64,000 nt of DNA from Halomarina ordinaria (GCF_030553305.1 NZ_JARRAH010000001.1:2418001-2482000), one strand, 5' to 3'. Positions 40,634 through 49,675 are shown, numbered from the stretch's first letter. Numbers and translations: made by a program. The notes: a model not told the origin generated them from the sequence alone.

Positions 40634-42642
40634 CGCGACCCCTCCGTGAGCACGACGGTGCCGTCGGGTTCGACGCTCGCGGTCCACGCCGGCGGGACGA
40701 CGACGGTGCTCTCGTCCTGTTCGAGGACGGCCGGTCCCGCCACCGCCGACCCGGGCGCGAGTCGCTCGCGGTCGTAGACGGGGGTCTCGTGGGCCTCGCC
40801 GCCGAAGTGCGCCTCGCGCTCGCCCACGCGGGCGTCGCCGGGCGCGTCGTACGCCACCTCGACGTCCGGACGGTCGACGGTCGCCTCCGCCCGGAGGTTG
40901 ACGAGGTCGACGGCCTCGTCCATCCGGTAGCCGTAGGTCGTCTCGTGGGCTGCGTGGAAGCGCTCCGCCACGGCGTCGGCGTCGAACGGCCGGTCGACGG
41001 GGACCGTCAGCTCGAAGCTCTGGCCCGCGTAGCGGAGGTCCGCTCGGCGGGTCACGACGGCGCGCTCCGGGTCGCTGCACTCCCCGCGGACGCCGCTCTC
41101 GAGGTCGTCGAAGGCCGACTCGACGGCCGCCGGGTCGACCGTCGCCAGCGCCTCGCGGCGGGTCCGCACGGCGTCGTGTTTCTCGTCGGCGACGAGCAAC
41201 CCGTACGCCGAGAGCACCCCGCAGGCGCGGGGAACGACGACGGTCCCGACGCCGAGGTCGGCGGCGAGCGCCGCAGCGTGCATCGGCCCCGCGCCGCCGA
41301 AGGCGACGAGGCCGAAGTTCCGCGGGTCGTGGCCGCGTTCGAGCGTGACCGCCCGGATGGCCCGCGTCATCGTCGCGTTGGCGACCCGGTAGGTCCCCCG
41401 GGCGGCCGCGAGCGGGCCGTCGAGCCCCGCCTCGTCCGCGAGGTCGGCCAGCGCGTCGCGCGCCGCCTCGACGTCGACGGAGAGTTCGCCGCCGAGGCTC
41501 GTGGACGCCCCGATGTAGCCGAGGACGACGTTCGCGTCGGTGACCGTCGGGACGGTCCCGCCCCGCCCGTAGCAGACCGGGCCGGGGTCGGCGCCGGCGG
41601 AGGCCGGTCCGACGCGGAGGGCGCCGCCGGCGTCGACCCACGCCTCGCTCCCGCCGCCGGCACCGACGGTGGTGACGTCCACCATCGGCGTGCGGATGGG
41701 TCGGTCGCCGATGCTGGCGTCGGTGGTGCGCTCGACCTCGCCGTCGCGCACGAGGCTCACGTCGCTCGACGTGCCGCCCATGTCGAAGGTGACGAGACCG
41801 GCGAGGTCGCGCCCCTCGGCCAGCGCGCCGACGCTCGCGCGCGCCCCGACGACGCCCGCCGCCGGCCCCGACATGCAGGTCCGAACCGCGTGCTCGCGGA
41901 CCGTCCCGGCGTCGGTGATGCCGCCGTTGGCCTGCATGATGCTCGGTTCGGGGACGCCCGCCGCGGCCGCCCGCTCGACCAGTTTCCCGACGTAGGCGTC
42001 GATGGCCGGCGTGACGTAGGCGTCCGCGACGGTCGTCGAGGTGCGCTCGTACTCGCGGAACTCCGCGAGTACCTCGTGGGAGACGGAGACGGGGACGTCG
42101 AGTTCCGCCTCCAGCACCTCGGCGACGGCCGCCTCGTTCTCCGGGTGGGCGTAGGCGTGGAGCAGGCAGACGGCGACCGCCTCCGCGCCCGACGCGCGGA
42201 CGTCCTCGGCGACGGTCCGGACCGCCTCGAGGTCGACGCGTCGCTCGACGCCGTCGACGGTCGCCCGCTCGTCGACGGTGAACCGCCGCCGACGCGGCAC
42301 CAGCGGTTCGGGTTTCTCCGCGTCGAGGTCGTACAGCGAGGGGCGCTCCTGTCGCCCGATTTCGAGCACGTCGCGGAACCCCTCGGTGGTGACGAGCGCC
42401 GTCCGCGCGCCGTCGGCCTCGAGGAGGGCGTTGACGGAGACGGTCATCGCGTGGGCGAAGTCGTCGAGCGCGTCCGGGGCGACGCCGGCGCGCTCGCAGG
42501 CCTTCTCGATGCCGTCCATGACGCCGACGCTCTGGTCGGCCGTGCTCGGCACCTTCGCGGTGACGAGGTCGGCTCCTCGGAGGAGGACGACGTCGGTGAA
42601 CGTCCCGCCGACGTCGACGCCGACGGCCGTGCGGTCGGTCAT
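40630..42642 (-). CDS. hyuA: Hydantoinase/oxoprolinase subunit A
   Basis: This 670-residue HyuA-family ATPase has an ASKHA-type nucleotide fold. The N-terminal VGVDVGGTFTDVVLL and the later FDMGGTSSDVSLVRDGE are the phosphate loops, and GVLSAYGLLVADEKHD closes the site. IMQANGGITDAGTVREHAVRTCMSGPAAGVVGA is a family mark. It hydrolyses ATP to drive ring opening with HyuB. Its ATG directly abuts the transporter stop with no gap. Which cyclic amide is used is not visible in the sequence. Confidence 0.94.
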   Translation of the reverse strand: MTDRTAVGVDVGGTFTDVVLLRGADLVTAKVPSTADQSVGVMDGIEKACERAGVAPDALDDFAHAMTVSVNALLEADGARTALVTTEGFRDVLEIGRQERPSLYDLDAEKPEPLVPRRRRFTVDERATVDGVERRVDLEAVRTVAEDVRASGAEAVAVCLLHAYAHPENEAAVAEVLEAELDVPVSVSHEVLAEFREYERTSTTVADAYVTPAIDAYVGKLVERAAAAGVPEPSIMQANGGITDAGTVREHAVRTCMSGPAAGVVGARASVGALAEGRDLAGLVTFDMGGTSSDVSLVRDGEVERTTDASIGDRPIRTPMVDVTTVGAGGGSEAWVDAGGALRVGPASAGADPGPVCYGRGGTVPTVTDANVVLGYIGASTSLGGELSVDVEAARDALADLADEAGLDGPLAAARGTYRVANATMTRAIRAVTLERGHDPRNFGLVAFGGAGPMHAAALAADLGVGTVVVPRACGVLSAYGLLVADEKHDAVRTRREALATVDPAAVESAFDDLESGVRGECSDPERAVVTRRADLRYAGQSFELTVPVDRPFDADAVAERFHAAHETTYGYRMDEAVDLVNLRAEATVDRPDVEVAYDAPGDARVGEREAHFGGEAHETPVYDRERLAPGSAVAGPAVLEQDESTVVVPPAWTASVEPDGTVVLTEGSR

Positions 42643-43872
42643 CTACAGCCCCCCCACGAGTCCGAGCAGGTCCTGGATGGCCGTCCAGAGGCTCCGGAGA
42701 CCGAGCAGGACGACGACGAGCGTGACGACCCCACCGAGGACGTTCTGTGCGGTCGAGTTGGCGTAGTCGCCGAGCGTCGTGCGGTCGTTCATGACGACGA
42801 TGAGGAAGACGGCGATGATGGGCAGGAGGATGCCGTTGGCCACCTGCGCGAACACGATGGCCGGGACGGGGTCGAACCCGACGGCCGAGAAGACGACGCC
42901 GACGGCGAGGATGGTCCCCCAGACGGCCCGGAACCGCGTCGACTTCAGGTCGGCGTCCCAGCCGAGCGCTCCCGCCGTGGCGTACGCCCCCGCGAGGGGG
43001 GCGGTGGTCGCGCTGGTGAACCCCGCGGCGAACAGCCCGATACTGAAGAACAGTTTCGCGTAGGTGCCCGCGACGGGTTCGAGCTGGTCGGCCATCTGGC
43101 CGACGTCCTCCAGTTCGGTCCCCGTCGGGAAGACGGCGGCGGCGGTCACGAGGATGGCGAGCGTGATGAGGCCGCCGACGACGATGGAGAGGACCGTGTC
43201 GGTCCGGCACTCCCCGAGTTCGTCGGGGCCGGCCCACCGCTCCTGGACGCTGCTCGCGTGGAGGAAGAGGTTGTAGCCGACGACCGTCGTCCCGACGAGC
43301 GCGATGATGGGGAACACCGACCCCTCGGGGGCCGACGGGACGAACCCGGCGGCGAGCGCCCCGAGGTCGGGACCGATGAGTATCGCGTCGATGAGGAACG
43401 AGACCCCCATGACCGCGACGAGGGCGACCAGCACCCGCTCGATGAGCTTGTACCGCCCCGTCCAGAGGAGCACCCCGCCACACAGTCCCATTATCGGCCC
43501 CCAGACGGACGCACTGATGCCGGTGATGGTCGCGAGACCGGCCGCCCCGCCGAGGATGTTCCCCGTCTCGTAGGCCGCCGTCCCGACGCCGATGGCGCTG
43601 ACGACGAGCGCCACGCTCGCGTAGCGAGCCACCGGGTTGTCGAAGCGGTTCCGGAGCGCCTCGCCCAGTCCCTCGCGCGAGACGAGACCGAGGCGCGCGC
43701 TCATCTCCTGCAGGACGACGGTCGCCACGATGGCGAAGACGATGGTCCAGACGAGCGCGTAGCCGAACCGCGCACCGGAGACGCTGGCCGTCGTGACCGT
43801 CCCCGGCCCGATGAACGCGGCCGCGACCATCGCGCCCGGCCCGACCGCCCGTATCCGTTCGACGAGACTCAC
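42643..43872 (-). CDS. NRAMP-fold transporter lacking metal-site residues
   Basis: This 409-residue membrane protein has about 11 helices and the NRAMP overall pattern. The first helix has AAAFIGPGTVTTASVSGARFG (GPGT at residues 22-25), where metal transporters have DPGN. Helix 6 has LVGTTVVGYNLFLHASS (VGY at about 198-200), where they have MPH. The Asp, Asn and Met used to bind metal are therefore all replaced. It is the first gene of the hyuA-hyuB-isomerase unit, which suggests an organic substrate. An SD-like GAGGTG six bases before the GTG at 43872 decides the start over a GTG 9 bp earlier. Confidence 0.85.
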   Translation of the reverse strand: MSLVERIRAVGPGAMVAAAFIGPGTVTTASVSGARFGYALVWTIVFAIVATVVLQEMSARLGLVSREGLGEALRNRFDNPVARYASVALVVSAIGVGTAAYETGNILGGAAGLATITGISASVWGPIMGLCGGVLLWTGRYKLIERVLVALVAVMGVSFLIDAILIGPDLGALAAGFVPSAPEGSVFPIIALVGTTVVGYNLFLHASSVQERWAGPDELGECRTDTVLSIVVGGLITLAILVTAAAVFPTGTELEDVGQMADQLEPVAGTYAKLFFSIGLFAAGFTSATTAPLAGAYATAGALGWDADLKSTRFRAVWGTILAVGVVFSAVGFDPVPAIVFAQVANGILLPIIAVFLIVVMNDRTTLGDYANSTAQNVLGGVVTLVVVLLGLRSLWTAIQDLLGLVGGL

Positions 43873-44015
43873 TGCGACCACCTCTCGTGTGTCATGTTCT
43901 CACGAACCGGTATCGGACGGAAAAACGTTGTTATGACCGGTGAGTACCGAAACTGCGAGACGTATGAACGGATGTGAACCCGTATGCACGACGAACGTCG
44001 TTCGACGCCGTCCAG

Positions 44016-44574
44016 TCACTCCGTGTCCGGTCGCCGTTCCGTGACGAGCACCTTCGAGACGCTCTCCTCGACGTCGAGTTCGAACGGCAGGTCGCGGACG
44101 CTGCGCTCGATGAAGCGCGTCATGAACCAGCGCAGCGAGGCGGAGGGGAAGACGACGTGGTAGGTGTCGCCGTCGGTGGCGCGCACCGAGAGGAAGCCAC
44201 AGAACGAGAGCCACTCCAGCAGGTCGCCGGCGTCGGCGAACCGGCCGGCGTACTCGCGGGCGTGGTAGTCGGAGACGGTGTCGGCCGCCGCGAGGAACGC
44301 CGGGTCGGGCGCGCCCGTCTTCGTCCTCGACGTAGTCCAGGAAGCAGTGCAGGAAGTCCACGTCGAGGAGGACGTGTTCGCCCCCCGAGAGCATCCGGTG
44401 GTAGGCCGCGAGGTTGGGGCCGGCGTCGACGCTCGCCGCGTCGAAGTTGGCCGCGTAGAACGTCAGCGCCCGGCGGATGACTTCGCTCTGGCCCTCGTCG
44501 GTCCGGTCGGTGAGGTCGGCGAGCGCCCGCGCCGCGTCCTCGTCGAGGGAGACGGTCACCCGTTCGGTCGGCAT
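44016..44574 (-). pseudogene. Ribbon-helix-helix regulator with a single-base frameshift
   Basis: The first 87 residues begin with a CopG/RHH domain (MPTERVTVSLDEDAARALADLTDRTDEGQSEVIRRALTFYAAN), then GGEHVLLDVDFLHCFLDYVEDEDG. The original frame then turns into Arg/Pro-rich nonsense that runs to 43900. The sensible continuation (PDPAFLAAADTVSDYHAREYAGRF, then WLSFCGFLSVRATDGDTYHVVF and FELDVEESVSKVLVTERRP) is one base out of frame and stops at 44016-44018. Removing one G of the GGG on the minus strand (44314-44316) restores a 185-residue protein. It lies upstream of the hydantoinase operon on the same strand, so it is a candidate regulator. The shift may be a sequencing error or a recent mutation. 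Confidence 0.82.
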
Positions 44575-44622
44575 GCGTGAACGGGAGGTACGGGCGGGGA
44601 TAGCGTTACCGCTCTCTCCGCC

Positions 44623-46680
44623 TCAGAACTCGCCGTCGGGCGCCGGGACGCCCTCCTCGTCGTGGTCCAGTTCGTACGCCTCGCGCACCTCGCGCATCCG
44701 GTCGCGGATGTCGGCGGCGAGTTCGAACTCCAGGTTGCTCGCGGCCTCCCGCATCCGGCGGTCGAGGTCCGCGACGTACGCCTCCGCCTCCTCGGGGCTG
44801 TCGGGTTCGACGCCGGCGACGGAACTCGTGTCCGTCTTGCTCCCCGGGAGGTTCGTCTCGGCGACCGCCTTCTCGATGGTCGTCGGCGTGTAGCCGTGTT
44901 CCTCGTTGAACTCGCGTTGGATCTCGCGGCGACGACTCGTCTCCTCGATGGCCGCCGCCATCGCGTCGGTCGTCTCGTCGGCGTAGAGCACCACCTCGCC
45001 GTTGACGTTGCGCGCCGCCCGCCCCATCGTCTGGATGAGCGTCGTCGTCGAGCGGAGGAACCCCTGCTGGTCGGCGTCGAGGATGCCCACGAGGCTCACC
45101 TCCGGGATGTCGAGGCCCTCCCGGAGGAGGTTGATGCCGACGAGCACGTCGAACTCGCCGAGTCGGAGTCCCCGGACGAGTTCGTGGCGTTCGAGGGTGT
45201 CCGTCTCGTCGTGCATGTACTCGACGGCGACGCCCGCCTCCTCCAGGTACTCCGTGAGGTCCTCCGCCATCCGCTTGGTGAGCGTCGTCACGAGGACCCG
45301 CTCGTCCTTCGCGACGCGGTCGTCGATGCGCTCCATCAGGTCCTCGACCTGTCCCTGCGCGGGCGAGACGGTCACCTCGGGGTCGACGAGGTGCGTCGGG
45401 CGGACGATCTGTTCGACGACCTGCTCGCTGTGCTCGCGCTCGTAGTCGCCCGGCGTCGCGCTCACGAACAGCAGTCTGCCGGTCTTCTCCTCGAACTCCT
45501 CGAACGTGAGCGGCCGGTTGTCGTACGCCGTCGGGAGTCGGAAGCCGTTCTCGACCAGCGAGTCCTTGCGCGACTTGTCGCCGGCGAACTGCCCCTTCAC
45601 CTGCGGGAGCGTGACGTGCGACTCGTCGACGACGGTGAGGAAGTCGTCCGGGAAGTAATCGAGGAGCGTGTAGGGCGCCTCGCCCGACTCGCGGTCGCTC
45701 AGGTGGACCGAGTAGTTCTCGATACCGGAACAGTAGCCCGTCTCGCGCAGCATCTCGATGTCGAAGGTGGTGCGCTCCTCGATGCGCTGGGCGGCGAGCA
45801 GGTCGCCCTGGCGCTCGAAGTACCGGACGCGGTCGTGCATCAACTCCTCTATCTCCTCGATGGCACCCTCCAGGCGCTGCTCGGGGATGGAGTAGTGTTC
45901 GGCCGGGTGGACGAGCACCGCCTTCTGTTCGCCCTTCGACTCCCCCTCCAGGGTGTCTATCTTCTGCATCCGGTCGATCTCGTCGCCCCAGAACTCGACG
46001 CGGACGGCGTAGCGGCCGTACATCGGGAACACCTCGACGGTGTCGCCCCGGACGCGGAAGGTACCCTGCGTGAAGTCCACGTCGTTGCGCTCGTAGTTCA
46101 GGTCGACCAGCCCCTTCAGCAACTCGTCGCGGTCTATCTCCTGGCCGACCTCCAGTCGGAGGGCCATCCGCTCGTAGTCGCGGGGGTCACCGAGGCCGTA
46201 GATGGCCGAGACGGAGGCGACGACGATGACGTCGTCGCGGGTGAGCAGCGACCGGGTCGCGGAGTGGCGCAGGCGGTCGATCTCGTCGTTGATGGAGGCG
46301 TCCTTGTCGATGTAGGTGTCCGTCTGCTCGACGTACGCCTCCGGCTGGTAGTAGTCGTAGTAGGAGACGAAGTACTCCACCGCGTTGTCCGGGAACAGCG
46401 ACCGGAACTCGTCGTACAGCTGGGCGGCGAGCGTCTTGTTGTGCGCGAGCACCAGCGTCGGCGTCTGTATCTCCCCGACGGTCCACGCCACGGTGTTGGT
46501 CTTGCCCGACCCCGTCACCCCGAGGAGGGTCTGTTCGGTCATCCCCTCGCGGTACCCCGCCGCCAGCGCCTCGATGGCCGCCGGCTGGTCGCCGGCGGGG
46601 TCGAACGGCGCGTCGACGCGGAACGGCCTGTCGAGGCCCGGTCGGTCCGGTTGCAGGGGGCTCGAGCCCGTATCACTCAT
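44623..46680 (-). CDS. uvrB: UvrABC excinuclease subunit B
   Basis: This 685-residue damage-verifying helicase has Walker [10 protein letters not shown] (residues 54-62). The beta-hairpin region is [35 protein letters not shown]. The DESH box is [11 protein letters not shown], and helicase motif VI is [12 protein letters not shown]-terminal UVR domain for UvrC binding is at about 645-680 ([31 protein letters not shown]). It is full length. A GTA-containing leader precedes the ATG. It lies 48 bp from the RHH gene start on the same strand. Confidence 0.97.
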   Translation of the reverse strand: MSDTGSSPLQPDRPGLDRPFRVDAPFDPAGDQPAAIEALAAGYREGMTEQTLLGVTGSGKTNTVAWTVGEIQTPTLVLAHNKTLAAQLYDEFRSLFPDNAVEYFVSYYDYYQPEAYVEQTDTYIDKDASINDEIDRLRHSATRSLLTRDDVIVVASVSAIYGLGDPRDYERMALRLEVGQEIDRDELLKGLVDLNYERNDVDFTQGTFRVRGDTVEVFPMYGRYAVRVEFWGDEIDRMQKIDTLEGESKGEQKAVLVHPAEHYSIPEQRLEGAIEEIEELMHDRVRYFERQGDLLAAQRIEERTTFDIEMLRETGYCSGIENYSVHLSDRESGEAPYTLLDYFPDDFLTVVDESHVTLPQVKGQFAGDKSRKDSLVENGFRLPTAYDNRPLTFEEFEEKTGRLLFVSATPGDYEREHSEQVVEQIVRPTHLVDPEVTVSPAQGQVEDLMERIDDRVAKDERVLVTTLTKRMAEDLTEYLEEAGVAVEYMHDETDTLERHELVRGLRLGEFDVLVGINLLREGLDIPEVSLVGILDADQQGFLRSTTTLIQTMGRAARNVNGEVVLYADETTDAMAAAIEETSRRREIQREFNEEHGYTPTTIEKAVAETNLPGSKTDTSSVAGVEPDSPEEAEAYVADLDRRMREAASNLEFELAADIRDRMREVREAYELDHDEEGVPAPDGEF

Positions 46681-46783
46681 TACCCGTGACTCGGGGCCGA
46701 GCGTACTTCAGGCGCACGCCCGCGCGGTGAAAGTGAACCGACCGGGTGCGTCGCCGTCCGACCGGGAGGCCCGAGACCGCGGT

Positions 46784-46987
46784 TCACTCGCCTCGCACGT
46801 CGATGTGGTGGACGGCCCCCGGCGACAGGAGCCGTCCGGTCGGGAGTTCGACCCAGCCGTTCGCACAGACCCGGGCGGCCCCCTCGTGGAGGACCTCCTC
46901 TCCCTCGCCGTAGACGACCACCTCGTCGTACTCGCGTTCGAAGAACTCGGCGACCACGTCCCAGAGCGAATCCGTCGAGACGACCAT
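46784..46987 (-). CDS. Small 67-aa protein, unknown function
   Basis: This 67-residue acidic protein has an N-terminal helix (DSLWDVVAEFFEREYDEVVVYGEGEEVLH), followed by short strands (ARVCANGWVELPTGRLLSPGAVHHIDV). It has one cysteine and no signal or membrane segment. A TTTTAT box on the minus strand (about 47015-47020) is at the leaderless distance from the ATG, which supports a real gene. I do not recognise the family. Confidence 0.65.
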   Translation of the reverse strand: MVVSTDSLWDVVAEFFEREYDEVVVYGEGEEVLHEGAARVCANGWVELPTGRLLSPGAVHHIDVRGE

Positions 46988-47111
46988 GACGTTCGTTCCG
47001 ACCGATAGGTGATAAAACGGCTCGGTCGGAGTCGGCTCCGGTATCTGTTCGAGTGACCGATAAACCGCCCTGCTCCGACTCGATTAGCTATCGACGAACC
47101 GTGCGTCGCGC

Positions 47112-47232
47112 CGCGAGCGAGTGAGCGGAGCGAGCGGACCGACGAACCCGTGAGAGTCGGAGGCTCGAACGGGTGAGGAGGGTTTTGGTCCAGATTTTGC
47201 CAGCGGGCGGCGAAGCCGCCCGCGCAGCAAAA
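47112..47232 (+). repeat. Composite intergenic element, copy A
   Basis: This noncoding stretch downstream of the L40e gene has, in order: a GAGCG-rich block, GAACCCGTGAG (47144-47154), CGGGTGA (47170-47176), TTTTGGTCCAGATTTTGCC (47183-47201), a GC-rich stem-loop and GCAAAAGG. The same blocks occur in the same order on the minus strand at 57642-57768. Spacers differ in sequence but are similar in length, so the conserved blocks look selected or recently shared. No protein frame explains them. Confidence 0.65.
47195..47232 (-). terminator. Hairpin downstream of the L40e gene
   Basis: A nested hairpin is formed by TTTTGC (47195-47200) with GCAAAA (47227-47232), and inside it GGGCGGC with GCCGCCC around a GAA loop. 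It begins 7 bp after the L40e stop on the minus strand. The stem ends in a U-rich strand in either direction. It is a good terminator candidate and is also the core of composite element A. Confidence 0.55.
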
Positions 47233-47239
47233 GGTCGCC

Positions 47240-47389
47240 TTAGACCGCGCGGCGCTCTTTCGCCTTCGGGCGCAGGTGCTTGTAACCGCACTTGCGACAG
47301 CGCTTCGCACGCGGGGAGTTGCGGGCGTTACAGCGCATGCAGATCTGCTTGTCGAGCAGTCGGTCCTCCGCCTCGGGGAAACTGGCCAT
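47240..47389 (-). CDS. rpl40e: Ribosomal protein L40e
   Basis: This 49-residue basic protein of the large ribosomal subunit stands out from its acidic neighbours. It reads [20 protein letters not shown], then [20 protein letters not shown], then [13 protein letters not shown] and CRKC are the two halves of the zinc finger, at residues 17-20 and 31-34. The Arg/Lys-rich C-terminus contacts rRNA. The gene is short and easily missed by automatic calling. A CCTTAACC box (minus strand, near 47411-47418) is placed for a leaderless transcript, and a strong hairpin follows the stop. Confidence 0.95.
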   Translation of the reverse strand: MASFPEAEDRLLDKQICMRCNARNSPRAKRCRKCGYKHLRPKAKERRAV

Positions 47390-47475
47390 GTGTGAGCGAC
47401 CGGTCGCTCGGGGTTAAGGATTGCGAGTCCTCCACGTCCACGCCCACCTAAGGCGCTGGCGCGCGTGTCCCCGTT

Positions 47476-48522
47476 ATGGCGCTGTTCGACCACCTCGCCG
47501 ACCTCCCGCTGACCATCGAGGCGCACGACCGGACGACGGGGACGCGCGCGACGTCCTCCGGGTTCGACCGGACCACGACCACCTTCGCGTTCCACGGCGA
47601 GGGCGAGACGGGGAAGGGCGAGGACGTCACCTACGACACGGAGGACCACGAGCGCCTCGCGGCGGCGGGTCTCGACGTCGACTTCACCGGGGAGTACACG
47701 TTCGCCGAGTTCTCCGACTCGCTCGACGAGGGGGCGCTCTTCCCCGAGTCGCCCGAGCGCGAGACGGGCTATCACTACCGCCGGTGGGCCGTCGAGAGCG
47801 CGGCGCTCGACCTCGCGCTCCGGCAGGCCGACACCACCCTCGCGGCGGCGCTCGACCGCGAGTACGACCCCGTCCGGTTCGTCGTGAGCACGCGTCTCGG
47901 CGACCCGCCCTCCGCCGCGCGCGTCGAGGAGATACTCGACGGCTACCCCGACACGGAGTTCAAACTCGACCCGACGAGCGACTGGGGGACGGGCCTCGTG
48001 GAGACGCTGGCGACGACCGGCCGCGTCCGCATCCTCGACCTGAAGGGCCAGTACCACGGGACGGAGGTCGACCAGACGCCCGACCCCGGCCTCTACCGTC
48101 GAGTCACGGAGGGGTTCCCGCAGGCCGTCGTCGAGGACCCGGCCATCGAGGAGGGGACCGAAGCCATCGTCGAGGGCGTCGCCGACCGCGTCTCGTGGGA
48201 CGCGCCCATCACCGGCGTCGAGAGCGTCCGCGACCTGCCGTTCGAACCCTCGTGGCTCAACATCAAGCCCTCGCGGTTCGGGACGGTCGAGTCGCTGCTG
48301 GAGACCATCGAGTACGCCCGCGAGCGGGGGATGACGCTCTACGGCGGCGGCCAGTTCGAACTCGGCGTCGGTCGCGGCCAGATTCAGGCGCTCGCCTCCG
48401 TCTTCTACCCCGACGGGCCGAACGACGTCGCCCCCGGCGACTACAACGACCCCGACGTGCCCGAGGGCCTGCCGACCAGCCCCCTCGACCCGCCGGCGGA
48501 CGCCCGCGGCTTCCGCTGGTAG
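47476..48522 (+). CDS. Enolase-superfamily protein of unknown substrate
   Basis: This 348-residue protein fits an enolase-type capping domain plus TIM barrel. Likely metal-site and base segments are ILDLKGQYHGTEVD (about 186-199), AVVEDPAIEEGTEAI (about 214-228) and SWDAPITGVESV. NIKPSRFGTVESLLETIEYARERG and the glycine-rich GGGQFELGVGRGQ end the barrel. The N-terminal cap is short and His/Arg-poor, unlike mandelate racemase or o-succinylbenzoate synthase. No pathway genes are adjacent. The reaction should be proton abstraction next to a carboxylate, but the substrate is unknown. Confidence 0.75.
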   Translation: MALFDHLADLPLTIEAHDRTTGTRATSSGFDRTTTTFAFHGEGETGKGEDVTYDTEDHERLAAAGLDVDFTGEYTFAEFSDSLDEGALFPESPERETGYHYRRWAVESAALDLALRQADTTLAAALDREYDPVRFVVSTRLGDPPSAARVEEILDGYPDTEFKLDPTSDWGTGLVETLATTGRVRILDLKGQYHGTEVDQTPDPGLYRRVTEGFPQAVVEDPAIEEGTEAIVEGVADRVSWDAPITGVESVRDLPFEPSWLNIKPSRFGTVESLLETIEYARERGMTLYGGGQFELGVGRGQIQALASVFYPDGPNDVAPGDYNDPDVPEGLPTSPLDPPADARGFRW

Positions 48523-48592
48523 CGGTCCTCTCGACGACGAACCCACTCGAGACGGGCGCTGCGTTCATATCCTCGCGCGACCAACCTCTGGT

Positions 48593-49054
48593 ATGAGTAT
48601 CCACACCAACGTAGACTCGTCTTCGCGCATCGAGGCCGTCGTCGACGCCGTGTCGCGCTGGTCCGGCGTGACCGTCGCGCCCCACCGCTACGGCGGCCGC
48701 GAGTTCGGCTTCGGCTCCCGCGAGGTGGGCCACGTCCACTACACCGGCCTCGTCGACATCGCCTTCCCGAAGGTCCTCCACGACGCGCTCGTCGACGCGC
48801 GCTGGACGGAGGCCCACCACGTCGTCCCCCACTCCTCGTGGACGACGTTCCGCGTCCGGAGCGACGAAGATATCGAACGCGCGCTCAACCTCCTGCGCCT
48901 GTCGTACCTCTACAACGCGCTGAGCCTGTCGCGCACGGAGGAGGGACGGCGGGCGCTCGACGCGGTCGACCTCGACGCCGAACTCGACCGCATCGACCCG
49001 CCGCGTGCCGTCCGCGAGCGATTCGGCGCGCTCCGCGAACACGCTCGTCAGTAG
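48593..49054 (+). CDS. DUF5519 (luciferase-family) protein
   Basis: This 153-residue protein has the DUF5519 pattern: FGFGSREVGHVHYTGLVDIAFPKVLHDALVDAR, then EAHHVVPHSSWTTFRVRSDEDIERALNLLRLSYLYNAL. The family is named for a luciferase-like domain but has no proven enzyme activity in most species. The His residues of HVHYTG and HHVVPHSSW are conserved. A TTCATATCC box lies about 27 bp before the ATG. It is convergent with the tsr3 gene, with adjacent ends. Confidence 0.8.
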   Translation: MSIHTNVDSSSRIEAVVDAVSRWSGVTVAPHRYGGREFGFGSREVGHVHYTGLVDIAFPKVLHDALVDARWTEAHHVVPHSSWTTFRVRSDEDIERALNLLRLSYLYNALSLSRTEEGRRALDAVDLDAELDRIDPPRAVRERFGALREHARQ

Positions 49055-49055
49055 T

Positions 49056-49574
49056 TCAGTCCCCCGTCTCGTCCGCTCCGCCCGCGTCGAGGTACTCCCC
49101 CTGGACGGCGACGACCTCCTCCGAGTCCGCGCAGGCAGCGTACCGTTCGAGCGGTTCGGCGTTGAGTTCGAGGAACGTGTGACCCCACCGGAACTTCGAG
49201 AGGAGTCGCTCGGCGTGCGCTCGTTCGCCGAGGATACAGAGCGCGCCGGCGAACGCCTCGACGGTGTTCAACTGGAACGGCGTCCCGTAGTTGACGGGGT
49301 TGGCGGCGACGAGGAAGGGGAGCGCGCGGTGGTGGCCCCGGAGGTCGAACGCCTCGCGCTCGGCCGTCTCCCACGAGCAGTCGAGCGCGACGAGCGCGTC
49401 GAACCCCGCGCCGTCGAGCGGCGAGAGCGCCTGCTCGGCGAACGGGTTGAGGACGATGCCCGTCGGCGTCGCGCGCGCCGAGCGGTGCAACTCCGCGAGG
49501 TCGAAGCGCGCGAGCTTCCGGGCGCTGCACTTCGCCGGGTCGTCGTCGCCCTCGTAGCGCACGTGTAGGTCCAC
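49056..49574 (-). CDS. tsr3: Tsr3 rRNA aminocarboxypropyltransferase (DUF367)
   Basis: This 172-residue protein of the Tsr3 family transfers the 3-amino-3-carboxypropyl group of SAM to a modified uridine of small-subunit rRNA, a late ribosome maturation step. Family blocks are [46 protein letters not shown] and [32 protein letters not shown]. The GTG start at 49574 is supported by a GTTTTTACG box (minus strand, about 49596-49603). Length is normal. Confidence 0.92.
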   Translation of the reverse strand: MDLHVRYEGDDDPAKCSARKLARFDLAELHRSARATPTGIVLNPFAEQALSPLDGAGFDALVALDCSWETAEREAFDLRGHHRALPFLVAANPVNYGTPFQLNTVEAFAGALCILGERAHAERLLSKFRWGHTFLELNAEPLERYAACADSEEVVAVQGEYLDAGGADETGD

Positions 49575-49675
49575 GTCGGGGGTAGCGCGCGACGGCGTAA
49601 AAACGCCGCTGAACCGCCTCGACCTCCCGAACGCCGGACACCGGGTTTCATTGCCCGACGGTCCCTGCGCCCGCC

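Noticed and set aside
38993-43483. A 1,496-codon open frame on the minus strand spanning hyuB, hyuA and most of the transporter
   Set aside because: Only the 546-residue HyuB end is protein-like. The rest is Arg/Pro/Gly-rich shadow sequence over two well-supported genes in other frames, a usual effect of high GC.
43900-44310. C-terminal part of the unshifted RHH frame
   Set aside because: The residues are Arg/Pro-rich and unlike haloarchaeal proteins. The other frame continues the acidic protein cleanly, so a frameshift explains it better than a fusion.
46988-47239. Possible tRNA gene in the gap before L40e
   Set aside because: No cloverleaf with anticodon and T-loop could be drawn; the hairpins present belong to the composite repeat element.
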